Assembly: GCF_004028635.1 (NCBI RefSeq)
Contig: NZ_RQJW01000004.1
Location: 62,001 to 126,000, forward strand
Direction of reading: 5' to 3'
Length of the DNA: 64,000 nucleotides
Origin: Streptomyces cyaneus
Lineage (GTDB): Bacteria; Actinomycetota; Actinomycetes; Streptomycetales; Streptomycetaceae
Each line of letters starts with the position of its first letter. Within the stretch, counting starts at the first letter, position 1. Position numbers and translations under genes: made by a program. Below the pieces are notes generated by a model. That model was not told the DNA's origin. It did no database searches and worked only from the letters and a program-made list of their open reading frames with translations. This document shows, one piece after another, positions 16,801 through 25,758 of the stretch.

Positions 16801-17318
16801 GTGCCGCCCGCGCGCCCGGCCACCGCCCTGGCCATCCCGACCTATCTGCTGTTCGCCAAGGTCGGTCTGGTCAACACTCCCTGGGCGATCATCCTGCCCT
16901 CGCTGGTCAGCCCCTTCGGCCTCTACCCGATGCGCGTCCACGCGGCCGACGCCGTCCCGGACAGCTTCCTGGAGGCCGCCCGCATCGACGGCGCGGGGGA
17001 GGCGCGGATCTTCTTCCGGATCGCCCTCAGACTGCGGGCTCCGGGCCTGGTCACCGTTTTGCTCTTCACGCTCGTGGCGACCTGGAACAACTATTTCCTT
17101 CCACTGATCATGCTCAACGATCCGAACCGGTACCCCATCACGGTCGGCCTTCCTCTTGGGCCGTCCAGGCCCAGAACGGCGGCGCCGGCGCCAGCAGCGA
17201 CATGCTCCCGCTCGTCGTGACCGGCTCCCTGATCTCCATCGTCCCGCTCGTCATCGCCTTCCTCCTGCTGCAGCGCTACTGGCAGAGCGGCCCGGCCATC
17301 GGAAGCGTCAAGCAGTGA
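16801..17318 (+). pseudogene. Sugar ABC transporter permease (MalG type), C-terminal half, frameshifted
   Basis: Starting right at the LacI junction, the frame gives LAIPTYLLFAKVGLVNTPWA, then the EAA-loop segment EAARIDGAGEARIFFRIALR, then LVATWNNYFLPLIMLND. A one-base loss near 17150 shifts the frame. The next frame continues with WAVQAQNGGAGASSDMLPLV and ends in a last membrane helix and ...SGPAIGSVKQ. These are the last four or so membrane segments of a MalG-type permease. No N-terminus is present, so it arose with the LacI truncation by a deletion joining the two genes. Confidence 0.8.
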
Positions 17319-17464
17319 CGTACGAGCGCACCCCCCCGTCGTACTTCCCACGCTCCACCGGCGGTTCTCCCTACGGGAGTTCTGCCTGCCCGCGTGCTGT
17401 TCGTCGCCGTGTCAACGTCGTCCACAACCGGAGCCGACAGCCCGTCGGTGTCGCCGCCATCCCT

Positions 17465-17565
17465 GGATCTGGTCCGACGTCCTGGACGACAGCCCGGTCC
17501 CCGCGGGCCGCCGAACTCGAGCTCGACGCATGGGACGTGCGGGTGTTCGTCACCGGACGAGCATC
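17465..17565 (+). pseudogene. Possible glycoside hydrolase C-terminal scrap
   Basis: Two frames read in sequence give SDVLDDSPVPAG and then AELELDAWDVRVFVTGR, resembling the last beta-strand of GH C-terminal domains (pattern DVLTG-P--LELPPWDVRVL). This is a weak call from a short stretch. The rest of 17319-17595 shows nothing recognisable and should contain the promoter of the next gene. Confidence 0.3.
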
Positions 17566-17595
17566 ACCCCTGACCATCCCTCAAAGGAGAGGCAC

Positions 17596-19737
17596 ATGCA
17601 GACAAGACGACTGGGAAAGGCGCTGGGAACCTTCATCGCGGCATCTGCGATGGTGGCGGTCCCCATGAGCAGCGCGCAGGCGTACAACCCGACGGGCGGG
17701 ACCCTCTACCAGCTCGGAAATGAACCGTGCCTGAAGGGGCGGGGCAACTGTGCGATCTACGTGAAGTCGGCACAGCTGCAGAGCGGACGTCTGGTCGCGT
17801 CGTTCGAGAAGGCCACGGTCGTGCCGGAGACGGGAAGCGCTGACGGAGAGACCCTCCCGATCTACAAAAGCGACGACTACGGCACGTCGTGGCAGCCGCT
17901 GTCGGAGGTGAAGGCTCCGGCGTATCTCTCCAGTGACCCCCAGTACGCGAAGTACAAGAGCAACTGGGGCGCCCCCTTTCTCTACACGCTTCCGCAAGAC
18001 CTCGGGAACCTGAAGAAGGGCACGCTGCTCCTCGCAAGCGTCGTGACGGGCGACGACTACTACTACAAGGAGCACAAGGCAGCCGATCCGAACTGGACTC
18101 CGTCCAACGACGGGGACCGCAGTGACATGGCGATAGCCCTGTACTCCAGCACCGACGACGGCGTGACGTGGGACGTCGTCAATGTCATCGCCACAGGGGG
18201 TTGGCAGGGCGGCAGCGCGGGCGCGGTCGGCAAGAACGTCGCCAAGGCGAACACGTACAAGCAGGTGGATCCCCTCTGGGAGCCGTACCTGATGGTCTAC
18301 CAGGGCAAGCTCGTCTGCTACTACTCGGACGAGAACGACTACCTCGGCTTCGATCCGGTATCCGGCATACCGAAACTCGACCCTGCGAATGACACCGCTC
18401 CGGACTCGCACGGCCAGATCCTCGTCCACAAGACCTGGAACGGCCGCAGCGCGCAGTGGAGCGAGCCCGTCGTCGACGTCGCGGGCCTGACCCAGGACAT
18501 GGGCGGCGGCAAGACACAGATCGGAGGCGGCAGGCCTGGCATGACGACCGTCGTCCCGACGACGGACGGCAAGTGGCTGCTCCCGTACGAGTACTGGGGC
18601 GGCGGAACCAACACCCGGTACGTGATCGCCGACGACCCGCTGAAGTTCTACCGCGGCTCCACGGACAACCCCGTCACCTCACTGCCGGTCGACGCCGGTT
18701 CCCGTCGGCTCGCGGTGAACGGCAGCCCGGTCGTCATCAACCTCCCCGACGGGCGCCTGGTGTACAACGCCGCCGGCAGCGGCAACGTCTGGGTCAACGA
18801 GAGCGGACGCAGCGACGGCGTGTGGAAGGAGTACCAGACGAATGCACCGGCCTCCTACACCCGCAACCTGCAGTACGTCGAGGGCACCGGCCGCATCGCG
18901 ATCCTCAACCACCAGGGCACCTCGACGATCCGGTACTCCGAGGTCGACCAAGGCCGCTCGGACGGCGCCTACTACCAGCTCGTGAACCGCAAGACCGGGC
19001 AGGTCATCGGCACCGGCGGCAAGACCAACGACGCCAACATCGGCAACGGGGACGTGCCCGACGTCCGCCTGGAGGACGCCGGCTCGGTGGCGAACAAGGA
19101 CACCCAGTACTGGCACCTGGTCACCAAGGCCGATGGTGCCCTGACGCTGCTGAACAAGTCGGGCGGCCGTGCCGCCGGCATCTGGACGGCGAATCCGACA
19201 GTCGGCCAGCGGATCGGCCAGTGGGTCGACGACACCCCGGCGGGCCTGTGGAACCTCACCAGGACCGCTGACGGCTACTACAGGTTCCAGGCGGCCAAGA
19301 ACACCAACGTATACCTGACCGGTGCATCCGCTGGGGCGCCGCTGACCCTGCAGAACGCGGTCGCGGACGGCTCGCAGGAGTGGCAGCTCGTCCAGCAGGC
19401 TCCGACCTCCGCGGACCTGACGAGGGACAAGCGGTCGAAGAATCTGATCGCGGCGAACGAGGTCGGGGTGAAGGCAACCGTGTCGCTGGACGCGGCGGCG
19501 TCGGACCCCGCAGGCCACGCCCTGCACGCGAACACGACGGGCCATGTCTACGTGTTCGCAGCCGACGGGCAGGTCACCGACCTCGGTCCGGTCTCCTTCG
19601 ACGAGGACCAGAAGGCCGGCGTGACGCTTCCATCGACGTTCGCGGGCGGAAGGAAGATCAAGGTGGCCGTGGTCTTCGACGACACACCGCTGATGTGGGA
19701 CGCCGTCACTGTGCGGGCCGCTGCCATCGAACGCTGA
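17596..19737 (+). CDS. Secreted sialidase-fold glycoside hydrolase (GH93-like) with ricin-type lectin domain
   Basis: A 713-residue secreted protein. ATG 17596 follows AAAGGAGAGG; residues 1-29 are a Sec signal ending SSAQA. Residues about 40-450 form a six-bladed beta-propeller: Asp-box motifs SDDYGTSW and STDDGVTW, plus WEPYLMVYQGKLVCYYSDEN and LLPYEYWGGG, carry the conserved acidic residues of GH93-type exo-arabinanases. A RICIN/CBM13-like lectin (about 455-600) begins YYQLVNRKTGQVIGTGG with Q-x-W-like repeats. The last 110 residues are a beta-rich domain of unknown role. Likely polymer: arabinan or arabinose-rich pectin side chains. The GH family call is an inference; sialidase or another propeller hydrolase remains possible. 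Confidence 0.75.
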   Translation: MQTRRLGKALGTFIAASAMVAVPMSSAQAYNPTGGTLYQLGNEPCLKGRGNCAIYVKSAQLQSGRLVASFEKATVVPETGSADGETLPIYKSDDYGTSWQPLSEVKAPAYLSSDPQYAKYKSNWGAPFLYTLPQDLGNLKKGTLLLASVVTGDDYYYKEHKAADPNWTPSNDGDRSDMAIALYSSTDDGVTWDVVNVIATGGWQGGSAGAVGKNVAKANTYKQVDPLWEPYLMVYQGKLVCYYSDENDYLGFDPVSGIPKLDPANDTAPDSHGQILVHKTWNGRSAQWSEPVVDVAGLTQDMGGGKTQIGGGRPGMTTVVPTTDGKWLLPYEYWGGGTNTRYVIADDPLKFYRGSTDNPVTSLPVDAGSRRLAVNGSPVVINLPDGRLVYNAAGSGNVWVNESGRSDGVWKEYQTNAPASYTRNLQYVEGTGRIAILNHQGTSTIRYSEVDQGRSDGAYYQLVNRKTGQVIGTGGKTNDANIGNGDVPDVRLEDAGSVANKDTQYWHLVTKADGALTLLNKSGGRAAGIWTANPTVGQRIGQWVDDTPAGLWNLTRTADGYYRFQAAKNTNVYLTGASAGAPLTLQNAVADGSQEWQLVQQAPTSADLTRDKRSKNLIAANEVGVKATVSLDAAASDPAGHALHANTTGHVYVFAADGQVTDLGPVSFDEDQKAGVTLPSTFAGGRKIKVAVVFDDTPLMWDAVTVRAAAIER

Positions 19738-19741
19738 CCCG

Positions 19742-19781
19742 GAGGTTGGGGTGAGCAGCCTCGTCGGCTCACCCCAACCTC
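19742..19781 (+). terminator. Strong hairpin terminator after the propeller hydrolase gene
   Basis: A perfect 15-bp stem GAGGTTGGGGTGAGC / GCTCACCCCAACCTC with a 10-nt loop starts 4 bp after the stop codon. A GTG at 19751 that could extend the next gene lies inside this stem, which argues for the downstream ATG at 19826. Confidence 0.8.
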
Positions 19782-19825
19782 AATTGCCTGCCCTCTACTC
19801 CACCACTGCGGAAGTGAGTTCTGAA

Positions 19826-21949
19826 ATGAAGGGTTTCCCTACGCGCCGGCAGGTGCTGAGCGGTACGGCTGGAGGAGTGCTGGCCTCGTTGGCGGGGATT
19901 CCGCTGGCCAACGCCGCCTCTGCTGCGACGTACACGGCGCCGAATCCGCGTGTGCGCATCGATCTCAACGCGCAGTGGCGATTCATCAGAGCGGACGTCA
20001 CAGGTGCGCAGCAGCCCGGATTCGATGACGCCGGGTGGACGTCGGTCAACACGCCCCACACCTGGAACGCGGTCGACGGCGCCGACGGCGGCAACAACTA
20101 CTACCGCGGAGTGGGCTGGTACCGCCGCCATTACACCGTGCCGTCCGAACTGGCCGGGAAGCGGCTGTACCTGCAGTTTGCCGGGGTCAACCAGGTCGCC
20201 GACGTCTGGGTCAACGGCACGTATCTGGGGCAGCACCGAGGTGGATACTCCCGGTTCAGGTTCGGCGTCACCGGTGTGCTCGTCCCGGGCGGGGACAATG
20301 TGATCGCGGTGAAAGTGACCAACGCCCGTGACACTGATATCGCGCCGGTGAGCGCGGACTACACCTTCGAGGGCGGCATCTACCGCAATGTGAGCCTGTG
20401 GGCCGTCGACAACCTCCATGTGCGGATGGAGGACTACGCGGGTCCCGGTATTTATCTGCGGCAGAGCAATGTGACCGCGGCGTCGGCCACGGTGACCGTG
20501 ACGACGAAGCTGTGGAACGACAGCAGTACCACCAGATCGGTGGTGGTCCGCAGTGTCATCGCCGACAGGAGCGGGACCGTCGTAGCGGAGACCAGCAGCA
20601 CCGCGCAGACCGTCGCCGCGGCCACCGGCGCCGAGATCGGACAGACCGTCCGCATCGACCGCCCACGCCTGTGGAACGGCCTGGCAGACCCGTACCTCTA
20701 CAACGCCAGCGTCGAGATCCATGACGTCACCGCGGGCGCGGACAGGGTCGCGGATGTGGTGACCGAACGCCTGGGCCTTCGCTCCATCGCCGTGAACGCC
20801 GACACCGGCTTCCACCTCAATGGCAGCCGACTCGGTCTGCACGGCGTCAATCTGCACCAGGAGCGGGCCGGCAAGGGCTGGGCGATATCCGACGCCGATC
20901 ACATCCAGGACTTCGACCTCATCCGGGAACTCGGGGCCAACGCCGTCCGGATGGCGCACTACCAGCACGACCAGAAGGACTACGACCTCGCTGACGAACG
21001 TGGGCTGATCGTGTGGGCGGAGATCCCGCTGGTCAACTCCGTCACCGACTCGACCGCCTTCACCACCAGTACCCAGAACCAACTGCGTGAGCTGATCCGG
21101 CAGAACTACAACCACCCGTCGATCGTCTTCTGGGGCATCGGCAACGAACTCACCGATTACAACGGCACCGCCACGAACAGGCTGCTGGCGTCACTGGCCG
21201 GCATCATCGAGTCCGAGGACCCCGACCGGCTCTCCACCTACGCGGTGCGTGGCGAAGACCCTGACGACGCGCAGTCCGGGCTGCACACGCAGGTCACGGG
21301 ATTCAACAAGTACTACGGCTGGTACTACGGTTCGAAGGACGGTGAACTCGGTGCGTGGGCCGACAGCCTGCACGCGAACTCCCCGTCCCGCAGGATCGCC
21401 ATGTCGGAGTACGGTGTCGGCGCCAACACCGCTCAGCACGCCCTCAACCCGCCGAAGCCCGAACCGGGTGGTTCCTGGCACCCTGAGGAGTACCAGTCGC
21501 TGTTCCACGAAGCGGCTTGGAAGCAGCTCGCCGCCCGCCCGTACATGTGGGGCACGTTCGTCTGGGCCATGTTCGACTTCGCCTCCGACGGCCGCAACGA
21601 AGGAGGCCGGCCCGGGATCAACGACAAGGGCCTGGTCACCCACGACCGACAGATCCGCAAGGACGCCTTCTACTGGTACAAGGCCAACTGGGCGAGCACG
21701 CCAACCCTCTACATCACCAGCCGCCGCTGGACCCAGCGAACCGACGCCACCACCGAACTCAAGGTCTACTCCAACGCGGACAGGGTCACCGCCACCCTCA
21801 ACGGCTCCTCCCTGGGCGCCGTGAGTAGCAGCGACCGCATCTTCAAGTGGGCCGGCGTCACACTGAAGCCGGGGCGGAACACCGTCGTGGTGACCGCGAC
21901 CATCAACGGCTCCACCTACACCGACACGGTCGACTGGACTCTCGGCTGA
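19826..21949 (+). CDS. Tat-exported glycoside hydrolase family 2 enzyme (beta-galactosidase-like)
   Basis: About 707 residues. ATG 19826 has GGAAGTGAG upstream and opens a twin-arginine signal (FPTRRQVLSGTAGGVLASLA). The sugar-binding jelly-roll (about 45-190) includes the typical GVGWYRRHYTVP, AGVNQVADVWVNG and YLGQHRGGYSRFRF; an Ig-like domain follows. The TIM barrel has NAVRMAHYQHD, the acid/base motif HPSIVFWGIGNELTDY and the nucleophile region RIAMSEYGVGAN. A C-terminal beta-sandwich ends the protein. Catalytic residues are intact. Beta-galactosidase or beta-glucuronidase-type activity is possible. With the neighbouring GH93-like and GH42 enzymes, plant arabinogalactan is a reasonable substrate. 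Confidence 0.87.
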   Translation: MKGFPTRRQVLSGTAGGVLASLAGIPLANAASAATYTAPNPRVRIDLNAQWRFIRADVTGAQQPGFDDAGWTSVNTPHTWNAVDGADGGNNYYRGVGWYRRHYTVPSELAGKRLYLQFAGVNQVADVWVNGTYLGQHRGGYSRFRFGVTGVLVPGGDNVIAVKVTNARDTDIAPVSADYTFEGGIYRNVSLWAVDNLHVRMEDYAGPGIYLRQSNVTAASATVTVTTKLWNDSSTTRSVVVRSVIADRSGTVVAETSSTAQTVAAATGAEIGQTVRIDRPRLWNGLADPYLYNASVEIHDVTAGADRVADVVTERLGLRSIAVNADTGFHLNGSRLGLHGVNLHQERAGKGWAISDADHIQDFDLIRELGANAVRMAHYQHDQKDYDLADERGLIVWAEIPLVNSVTDSTAFTTSTQNQLRELIRQNYNHPSIVFWGIGNELTDYNGTATNRLLASLAGIIESEDPDRLSTYAVRGEDPDDAQSGLHTQVTGFNKYYGWYYGSKDGELGAWADSLHANSPSRRIAMSEYGVGANTAQHALNPPKPEPGGSWHPEEYQSLFHEAAWKQLAARPYMWGTFVWAMFDFASDGRNEGGRPGINDKGLVTHDRQIRKDAFYWYKANWASTPTLYITSRRWTQRTDATTELKVYSNADRVTATLNGSSLGAVSSSDRIFKWAGVTLKPGRNTVVVTATINGSTYTDTVDWTLG

Positions 21950-21984
21950 GAACCTCCGCTCCGAGGTCCCTGTCTCAAAGCGAT

Positions 21985-22714
21985 GACGCCGGATCCGTCA
22001 CGGCCGACGGACCGTCCTGGTACAAGGAGGCCACTCCCGTCCTCGACCTCGAAGGGAACCCACAGCCCGTCTCCGACGCCCTGCTCGACGAGTCCGCCGT
22101 GATCCGGCACACCGGCAGGCCGCGGCCGTTGGATCGACGGCCGGTACGTGTACGTCGACATCCTCAGCGGTCGGCTCTTCGAACTCCGCGAGGGCACCGA
22201 GCCGACGGTCCCGTGCCAACTGGCCCGGTTCGACGTGCCGTTGGGCGCCGTCGCGCCGGTGGGGGACCGGCCTGGAACGTGGATCGCCGCCGCGGGCACC
22301 GGCATCGCGCTGCTCACCGCCGACGGCGCACTGGAATGGCTGGACCGCCCCGAGGGCCGCCCCACCGTCCCCAGCCGCCTGAACGACGGTGTCGCGGACC
22401 CCGCAGGCCGCTTCTGGGCCGGAAGCACGGCCTACGACGGCACCCCCGGCGCGGGCTCGCTCTATCGAACGGACCCCGACGGCACGGTGGTACGCGTCCT
22501 CGACGGCCTGACCATCGCCAACGGGCCGGCCTTCACCGCCGACGGCACGACCATGTACGTCGCCGACACGGCCGTCGGCAACCATCCTCCGCTGCCGGGC
22601 GACCTCGCCTCCGGCGACCTCGTCGGCGGCGGCGAGGTGCTGAGCGTTCCCGTACCGGTCTCAGGAACGGCGGGCTGCTCCTGGCGCCGACTGCGTCCGG
22701 CCGCCACCGCTTGA
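21985..22714 (+). pseudogene. SMP-30/gluconolactonase-family gene, broken
   Basis: The second part, open from 22148, reads YVYVDILSGRLFELREG, SRLNDGVADPAGRFWAGS and LDGLTIANGPAFTADGTTMY. This is the N- and middle part of an SMP-30/LRE propeller with its metal-binding Asn/Asp. The preceding blade piece (VIRHTG then WIDGRYVYVDI) is split between two frames near 22120. After YVADTAVG the family pattern is lost, and the frame ends in unrelated residues (SWRRLRPAATA). Both the frame change and the missing last third argue for a dead gene. It would have acted in aldonolactone hydrolysis for the sugar locus. Confidence 0.65.
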
Positions 22715-22751
22715 CCGCCCGGATGCACTGATCAGCGGCTCCGGCACAGCG

Positions 22752-22800
22752 GAAGTGACCGGGCCGCGCACCTGGCGTGGTGCCGCGGTCCGGTCACTTC
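22752..22800. terminator. Bidirectional hairpin terminator
   Basis: An 11-bp inverted repeat GAAGTGACCGG / CCGGTCACTTC, extended by further GC pairing inside, separates the convergent SMP-30 pseudogene and GH42 gene. Confidence 0.7.
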
Positions 22801-22810
22801 GGCAGGTGGA

Positions 22811-24826
22811 TCAGCGGGGCTCGCGGACCACGGCGACGCCTCCCGGTGGGACGGTGACGGTTCCGGTGACCGGTGTGCCGGTGAGGAGTTCGACGCCTTC
22901 GGCAGGGGGTTCGGCGCCCTTTCCGGTGTGGTCGATGAGGAACAGGTAGTCGGCCTCCGCGCCGCGGCGCCGGACGACCTCGATCCCGGCGGGTACGTCC
23001 TGCTCAGGTGTGACGCCGGCGTCCTGATGGATGCGGTCGAGCAGGGCGGCGAGCGTGTCCTGGTCGGGGTGGGTGCCCAGATACCAGGCGGTGCCGTCGC
23101 CGTGCCGGTGGCGGGTGACGGCCGGGTGGCCGGCCAGTGGGCCGTCGGCGTGGGAGGCGACGGCCTGCGCGCCGGTGAGCCGGATGCGTTCCGACCACAG
23201 GTCGGCCGTGGCACCCGACGCCACATCGCCGGTCAGGCCGGTCGTCTCGCCCGGCAGCAGGGGGAAGAGCTCGTCGGTGACCACCCCGAGGACATCGCGG
23301 AACGCGCCGGGGTAGCCGCCCAGGTACACATGGGCGTTCTCGTCGACCATGCCGCTGTGGAAACCGACGGCCAGCGTGCCCCCGCGCTCGGTGAACCGGG
23401 CGAGGTTCGCCGCGGCTGCCTCCGTGACCAGGTACAGCGAGGGTGCCAGGACGAGTTTGTAGCGGTCGAGTTCGGGGTCGTCGGGGCGTACGAAGTCGAC
23501 GGCGACCCCGGCCCGCCACAGGGGGGTGTACCAGTCCCGAACAAGGTCCTGGTAGCGCAGCTCGCCGCTGGGCTGGGAGGGCAGTTCCAGAGCCCAGCGG
23601 GCGTTCCAGTCCCACACGATCGCCACCTGTGCCGTGCTGGTGGAGTCCCGCACCTCGGCCAACGCCCTGAGATCGGCGCCGAGTTGGACGACGTCCCGCC
23701 AGATCTGGCTGTCGGTGCCGGCGTGCGGCAGCATCGCCGAGTGCCACTGCTCGGCGCCCGCCTTCGCGGCCCGCCACTGGAAGAACGCGATGCCGTCGGC
23801 GCCGTGGGCCACGTGCGCGAGCGCGTTGCGGCGCATCTCCCCGGGGAGCTTGGCTCGGTTGACGGGCTGCCAGTTGACGGCACCGGTCGAGTGCTCCATG
23901 AGAAACCACGGGCCGCCCGCGAGCGAGCGCATCAGGTCGCCGTGGAGGGCGATGTCGACCTCGGCCTCCGGGTCGTCGGACATCAGGTAGTGGTCGTTGG
24001 AGAGGATGTCCAACTCCGGTGCCCAGCGCCAGTAGTCGAGGGCGTCGATGGTGCGCAGGACCAGGAAGTTGGTGGTCGCGGGGATGTCCGGAGCGGCCCG
24101 GCGCAGTACCTCGCGTTCGGCGGTGCACAGGGAGAGCAGTTCGTCGGAGCAGAAGCGGCGCCAGTCCAGCTGGTGGGTGGGGTTCGGGGGAGCCGCGGTG
24201 GCGCGGGGCGGCAGGATCTGGTCCCACGAGTAGTACCACTGGCTCCAGAACGTGGTGCCCCAGGCGTGGTTGAGGGCGTCCAGGTCGTCGCCGTAGCGGG
24301 CGCGCAGCCAGGTGCGGAAGGCGGCGGCGCTGGTGTCGCAGTAGCAGGCGTCGTTGTGGCAGCCGTATTCGTTGTGGATGTGCCACATGGCGACGGCCGG
24401 GTGGGTGGCGTAGCGCTCGGCGAGGGCTTCGGCGATCCGCAGCGCTGCTCGGCGGTAGGCGGGACTGGACGGGCAGAAGGTCTGGCGGCTGCCGTACGAC
24501 AGTGTGCGGCCGTCCTTGTCGACCGGCAGCGCTTCCGGGTGCGCCTTGAAGAACCATGCCGGCGGGCAGGCGGTCGGGGTCGCCAGGTCCGCGTCGATAC
24601 CGTTCTCGTGGAGCAGGTCGAGGATCTTGTCCATGCGGGCGAAGTCGTAGACGCCCTCGGCCGGTTCGAGCAGCGCCCAGGAGAAGATGCCGACGCTGAC
24701 CATGGTCACCCCGGCCTCGCGCATCAGGCGCATGTCCTCGGCCCAGACCTCCTCGGGCCACTGCTCGGGGTTGTAGTCACCTCCGTAGGCGATTCCAGGT
24801 ATGCGAAGACGGCGTGCGGTACTCAC
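22811..24826 (-). CDS. Beta-galactosidase, GH42
   Basis: A 671-residue cytoplasmic enzyme (no signal peptide) from a GTG at 24826 with GGAG 8 nt upstream. The N-terminus GIAYGGDYNPEQWPEEVW is diagnostic for GH42. The acid/base glutamate is in AVAMWHIHNEYGCH and the nucleophile in WFLMEHSTGAVNWQ. The cysteine cluster CHNDACYCD that holds Zn in several GH42 enzymes is present. Trimerisation and C-terminal beta domains follow. It is the last gene of the transporter operon (28084 to 22811), so it hydrolyses imported galactosides, probably galacto- or arabinogalacto-oligosaccharides. Confidence 0.93.
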   Translation of the reverse strand: MSTARRLRIPGIAYGGDYNPEQWPEEVWAEDMRLMREAGVTMVSVGIFSWALLEPAEGVYDFARMDKILDLLHENGIDADLATPTACPPAWFFKAHPEALPVDKDGRTLSYGSRQTFCPSSPAYRRAALRIAEALAERYATHPAVAMWHIHNEYGCHNDACYCDTSAAAFRTWLRARYGDDLDALNHAWGTTFWSQWYYSWDQILPPRATAAPPNPTHQLDWRRFCSDELLSLCTAEREVLRRAAPDIPATTNFLVLRTIDALDYWRWAPELDILSNDHYLMSDDPEAEVDIALHGDLMRSLAGGPWFLMEHSTGAVNWQPVNRAKLPGEMRRNALAHVAHGADGIAFFQWRAAKAGAEQWHSAMLPHAGTDSQIWRDVVQLGADLRALAEVRDSTSTAQVAIVWDWNARWALELPSQPSGELRYQDLVRDWYTPLWRAGVAVDFVRPDDPELDRYKLVLAPSLYLVTEAAAANLARFTERGGTLAVGFHSGMVDENAHVYLGGYPGAFRDVLGVVTDELFPLLPGETTGLTGDVASGATADLWSERIRLTGAQAVASHADGPLAGHPAVTRHRHGDGTAWYLGTHPDQDTLAALLDRIHQDAGVTPEQDVPAGIEVVRRRGAEADYLFLIDHTGKGAEPPAEGVELLTGTPVTGTVTVPPGGVAVVREPR

Positions 24827-24873
24827 TGGCGGTGCTCCGGGAGGGGTGTAGGGGAGGGGCAAGTGGGGGTGTG

Positions 24874-25758
24874 TCAGCCCTTGTTGGCGCCCAGGGTGAG
24901 GCCGCTGACGAACTGCCGCTGCAGTACGAAGTAGACGATCAGGGTGGGGATCGCGGTGAGCAGGGCGCCCGCGGCCACCAGGTTGGGGTCCGTGAAGTAC
25001 GCGCCGGAGAGGTTGTTCAGCGCCGAGGTGATCGGCATGTTCTCGCCGGTCGAGATCAGGACCAAGGCCCAGAAGAAGTCGTTGTAGATCCAGATGGACA
25101 GCAGCGTGGCCAGGGCGGCCATCGCCGGCTTGCACAGCGGCAGCACGATCTGCCAGTACATGCGCCACACCGAGGCACCGTCGACCAGGGCGGCCTCAGT
25201 CAGTTCGTGCGGGAGCGAGCGCATGTAATTGGCGAGCACGAAGGCGCAGAAGCCGGACTGGAACGCGACGTGGATGAGAACCAGGCCGAGCGCGGAGTCG
25301 TAGAGCTTGCCGGACATGGTGATGCCGGGCAGGTCGATGAGCAGGTACATCCGGTACAGCGGGGTGATGATGACCTGCTGCGGGAGCAGGTTGCCGGCGG
25401 TGAAGATGAGCAGCAGGGCGAGGTTGAGGCGGAAGTCGAAGCGGCTGACGTAGAAGGCCACCATCGACGACAGGAACAGCGTCACCAGCACCGCCGGCAC
25501 GGCGATGATCATCGTGTTGACGAAGTAGTGACTCATGTCCGACTGCTGATACGCGTTCGTGAAGTTGTCGAAGCTCAGCTTGTCGGGCCAGGAGACATAG
25601 CCCTTCTCGCTGGTCTCCGCGTACGGCCGCATCGCCGAGTACAGCGCCCACAGCAGCGGTGCGAGCCAGGCCAGCGCCGCGCCCGCGAGGAAGAGGTGCA
25701 GCAGGACGCGGGCGGGGCGCACGGGCGTACGGACCTTGGTCATGACGGTGGTGCTCAT
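24874..25758 (-). CDS. Carbohydrate ABC transporter permease, MalG type
   Basis: A 294-residue permease with six membrane helices. The EAA loop reads LTEAALVDGASVWRMYWQIVLP, and the C-terminus ...RQFVSGLTLGANKG is the typical end of CUT1 MalG proteins. ATG 25758 overlaps the stop of the upstream permease gene as ATGA. It forms the channel with the protein from 25755-26750. No ATPase gene is in the operon; Streptomyces CUT1 importers generally share the distant ATPase MsiK. Confidence 0.92.
   Translation of the reverse strand: MSTTVMTKVRTPVRPARVLLHLFLAGAALAWLAPLLWALYSAMRPYAETSEKGYVSWPDKLSFDNFTNAYQQSDMSHYFVNTMIIAVPAVLVTLFLSSMVAFYVSRFDFRLNLALLLIFTAGNLLPQQVIITPLYRMYLLIDLPGITMSGKLYDSALGLVLIHVAFQSGFCAFVLANYMRSLPHELTEAALVDGASVWRMYWQIVLPLCKPAMAALATLLSIWIYNDFFWALVLISTGENMPITSALNNLSGAYFTDPNLVAAGALLTAIPTLIVYFVLQRQFVSGLTLGANKG

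Noticed and set aside
19751-19825. Upstream GTG start for the GH2 gene
   Set aside because: The GTG lies within the stem of the preceding terminator and has no ribosome site, while ATG 19826 is followed directly by a Tat signal.
22928-24934. 668-residue plus-strand frame opposite the GH42 gene
   Set aside because: Antisense shadow of a strongly conserved enzyme; Val/Gly/Arg-rich without any domain.
22811-25168. 785-residue form of the GH42 enzyme
   Set aside because: The first 114 residues are out-of-frame permease sequence; the enzyme begins at GTG 24826.
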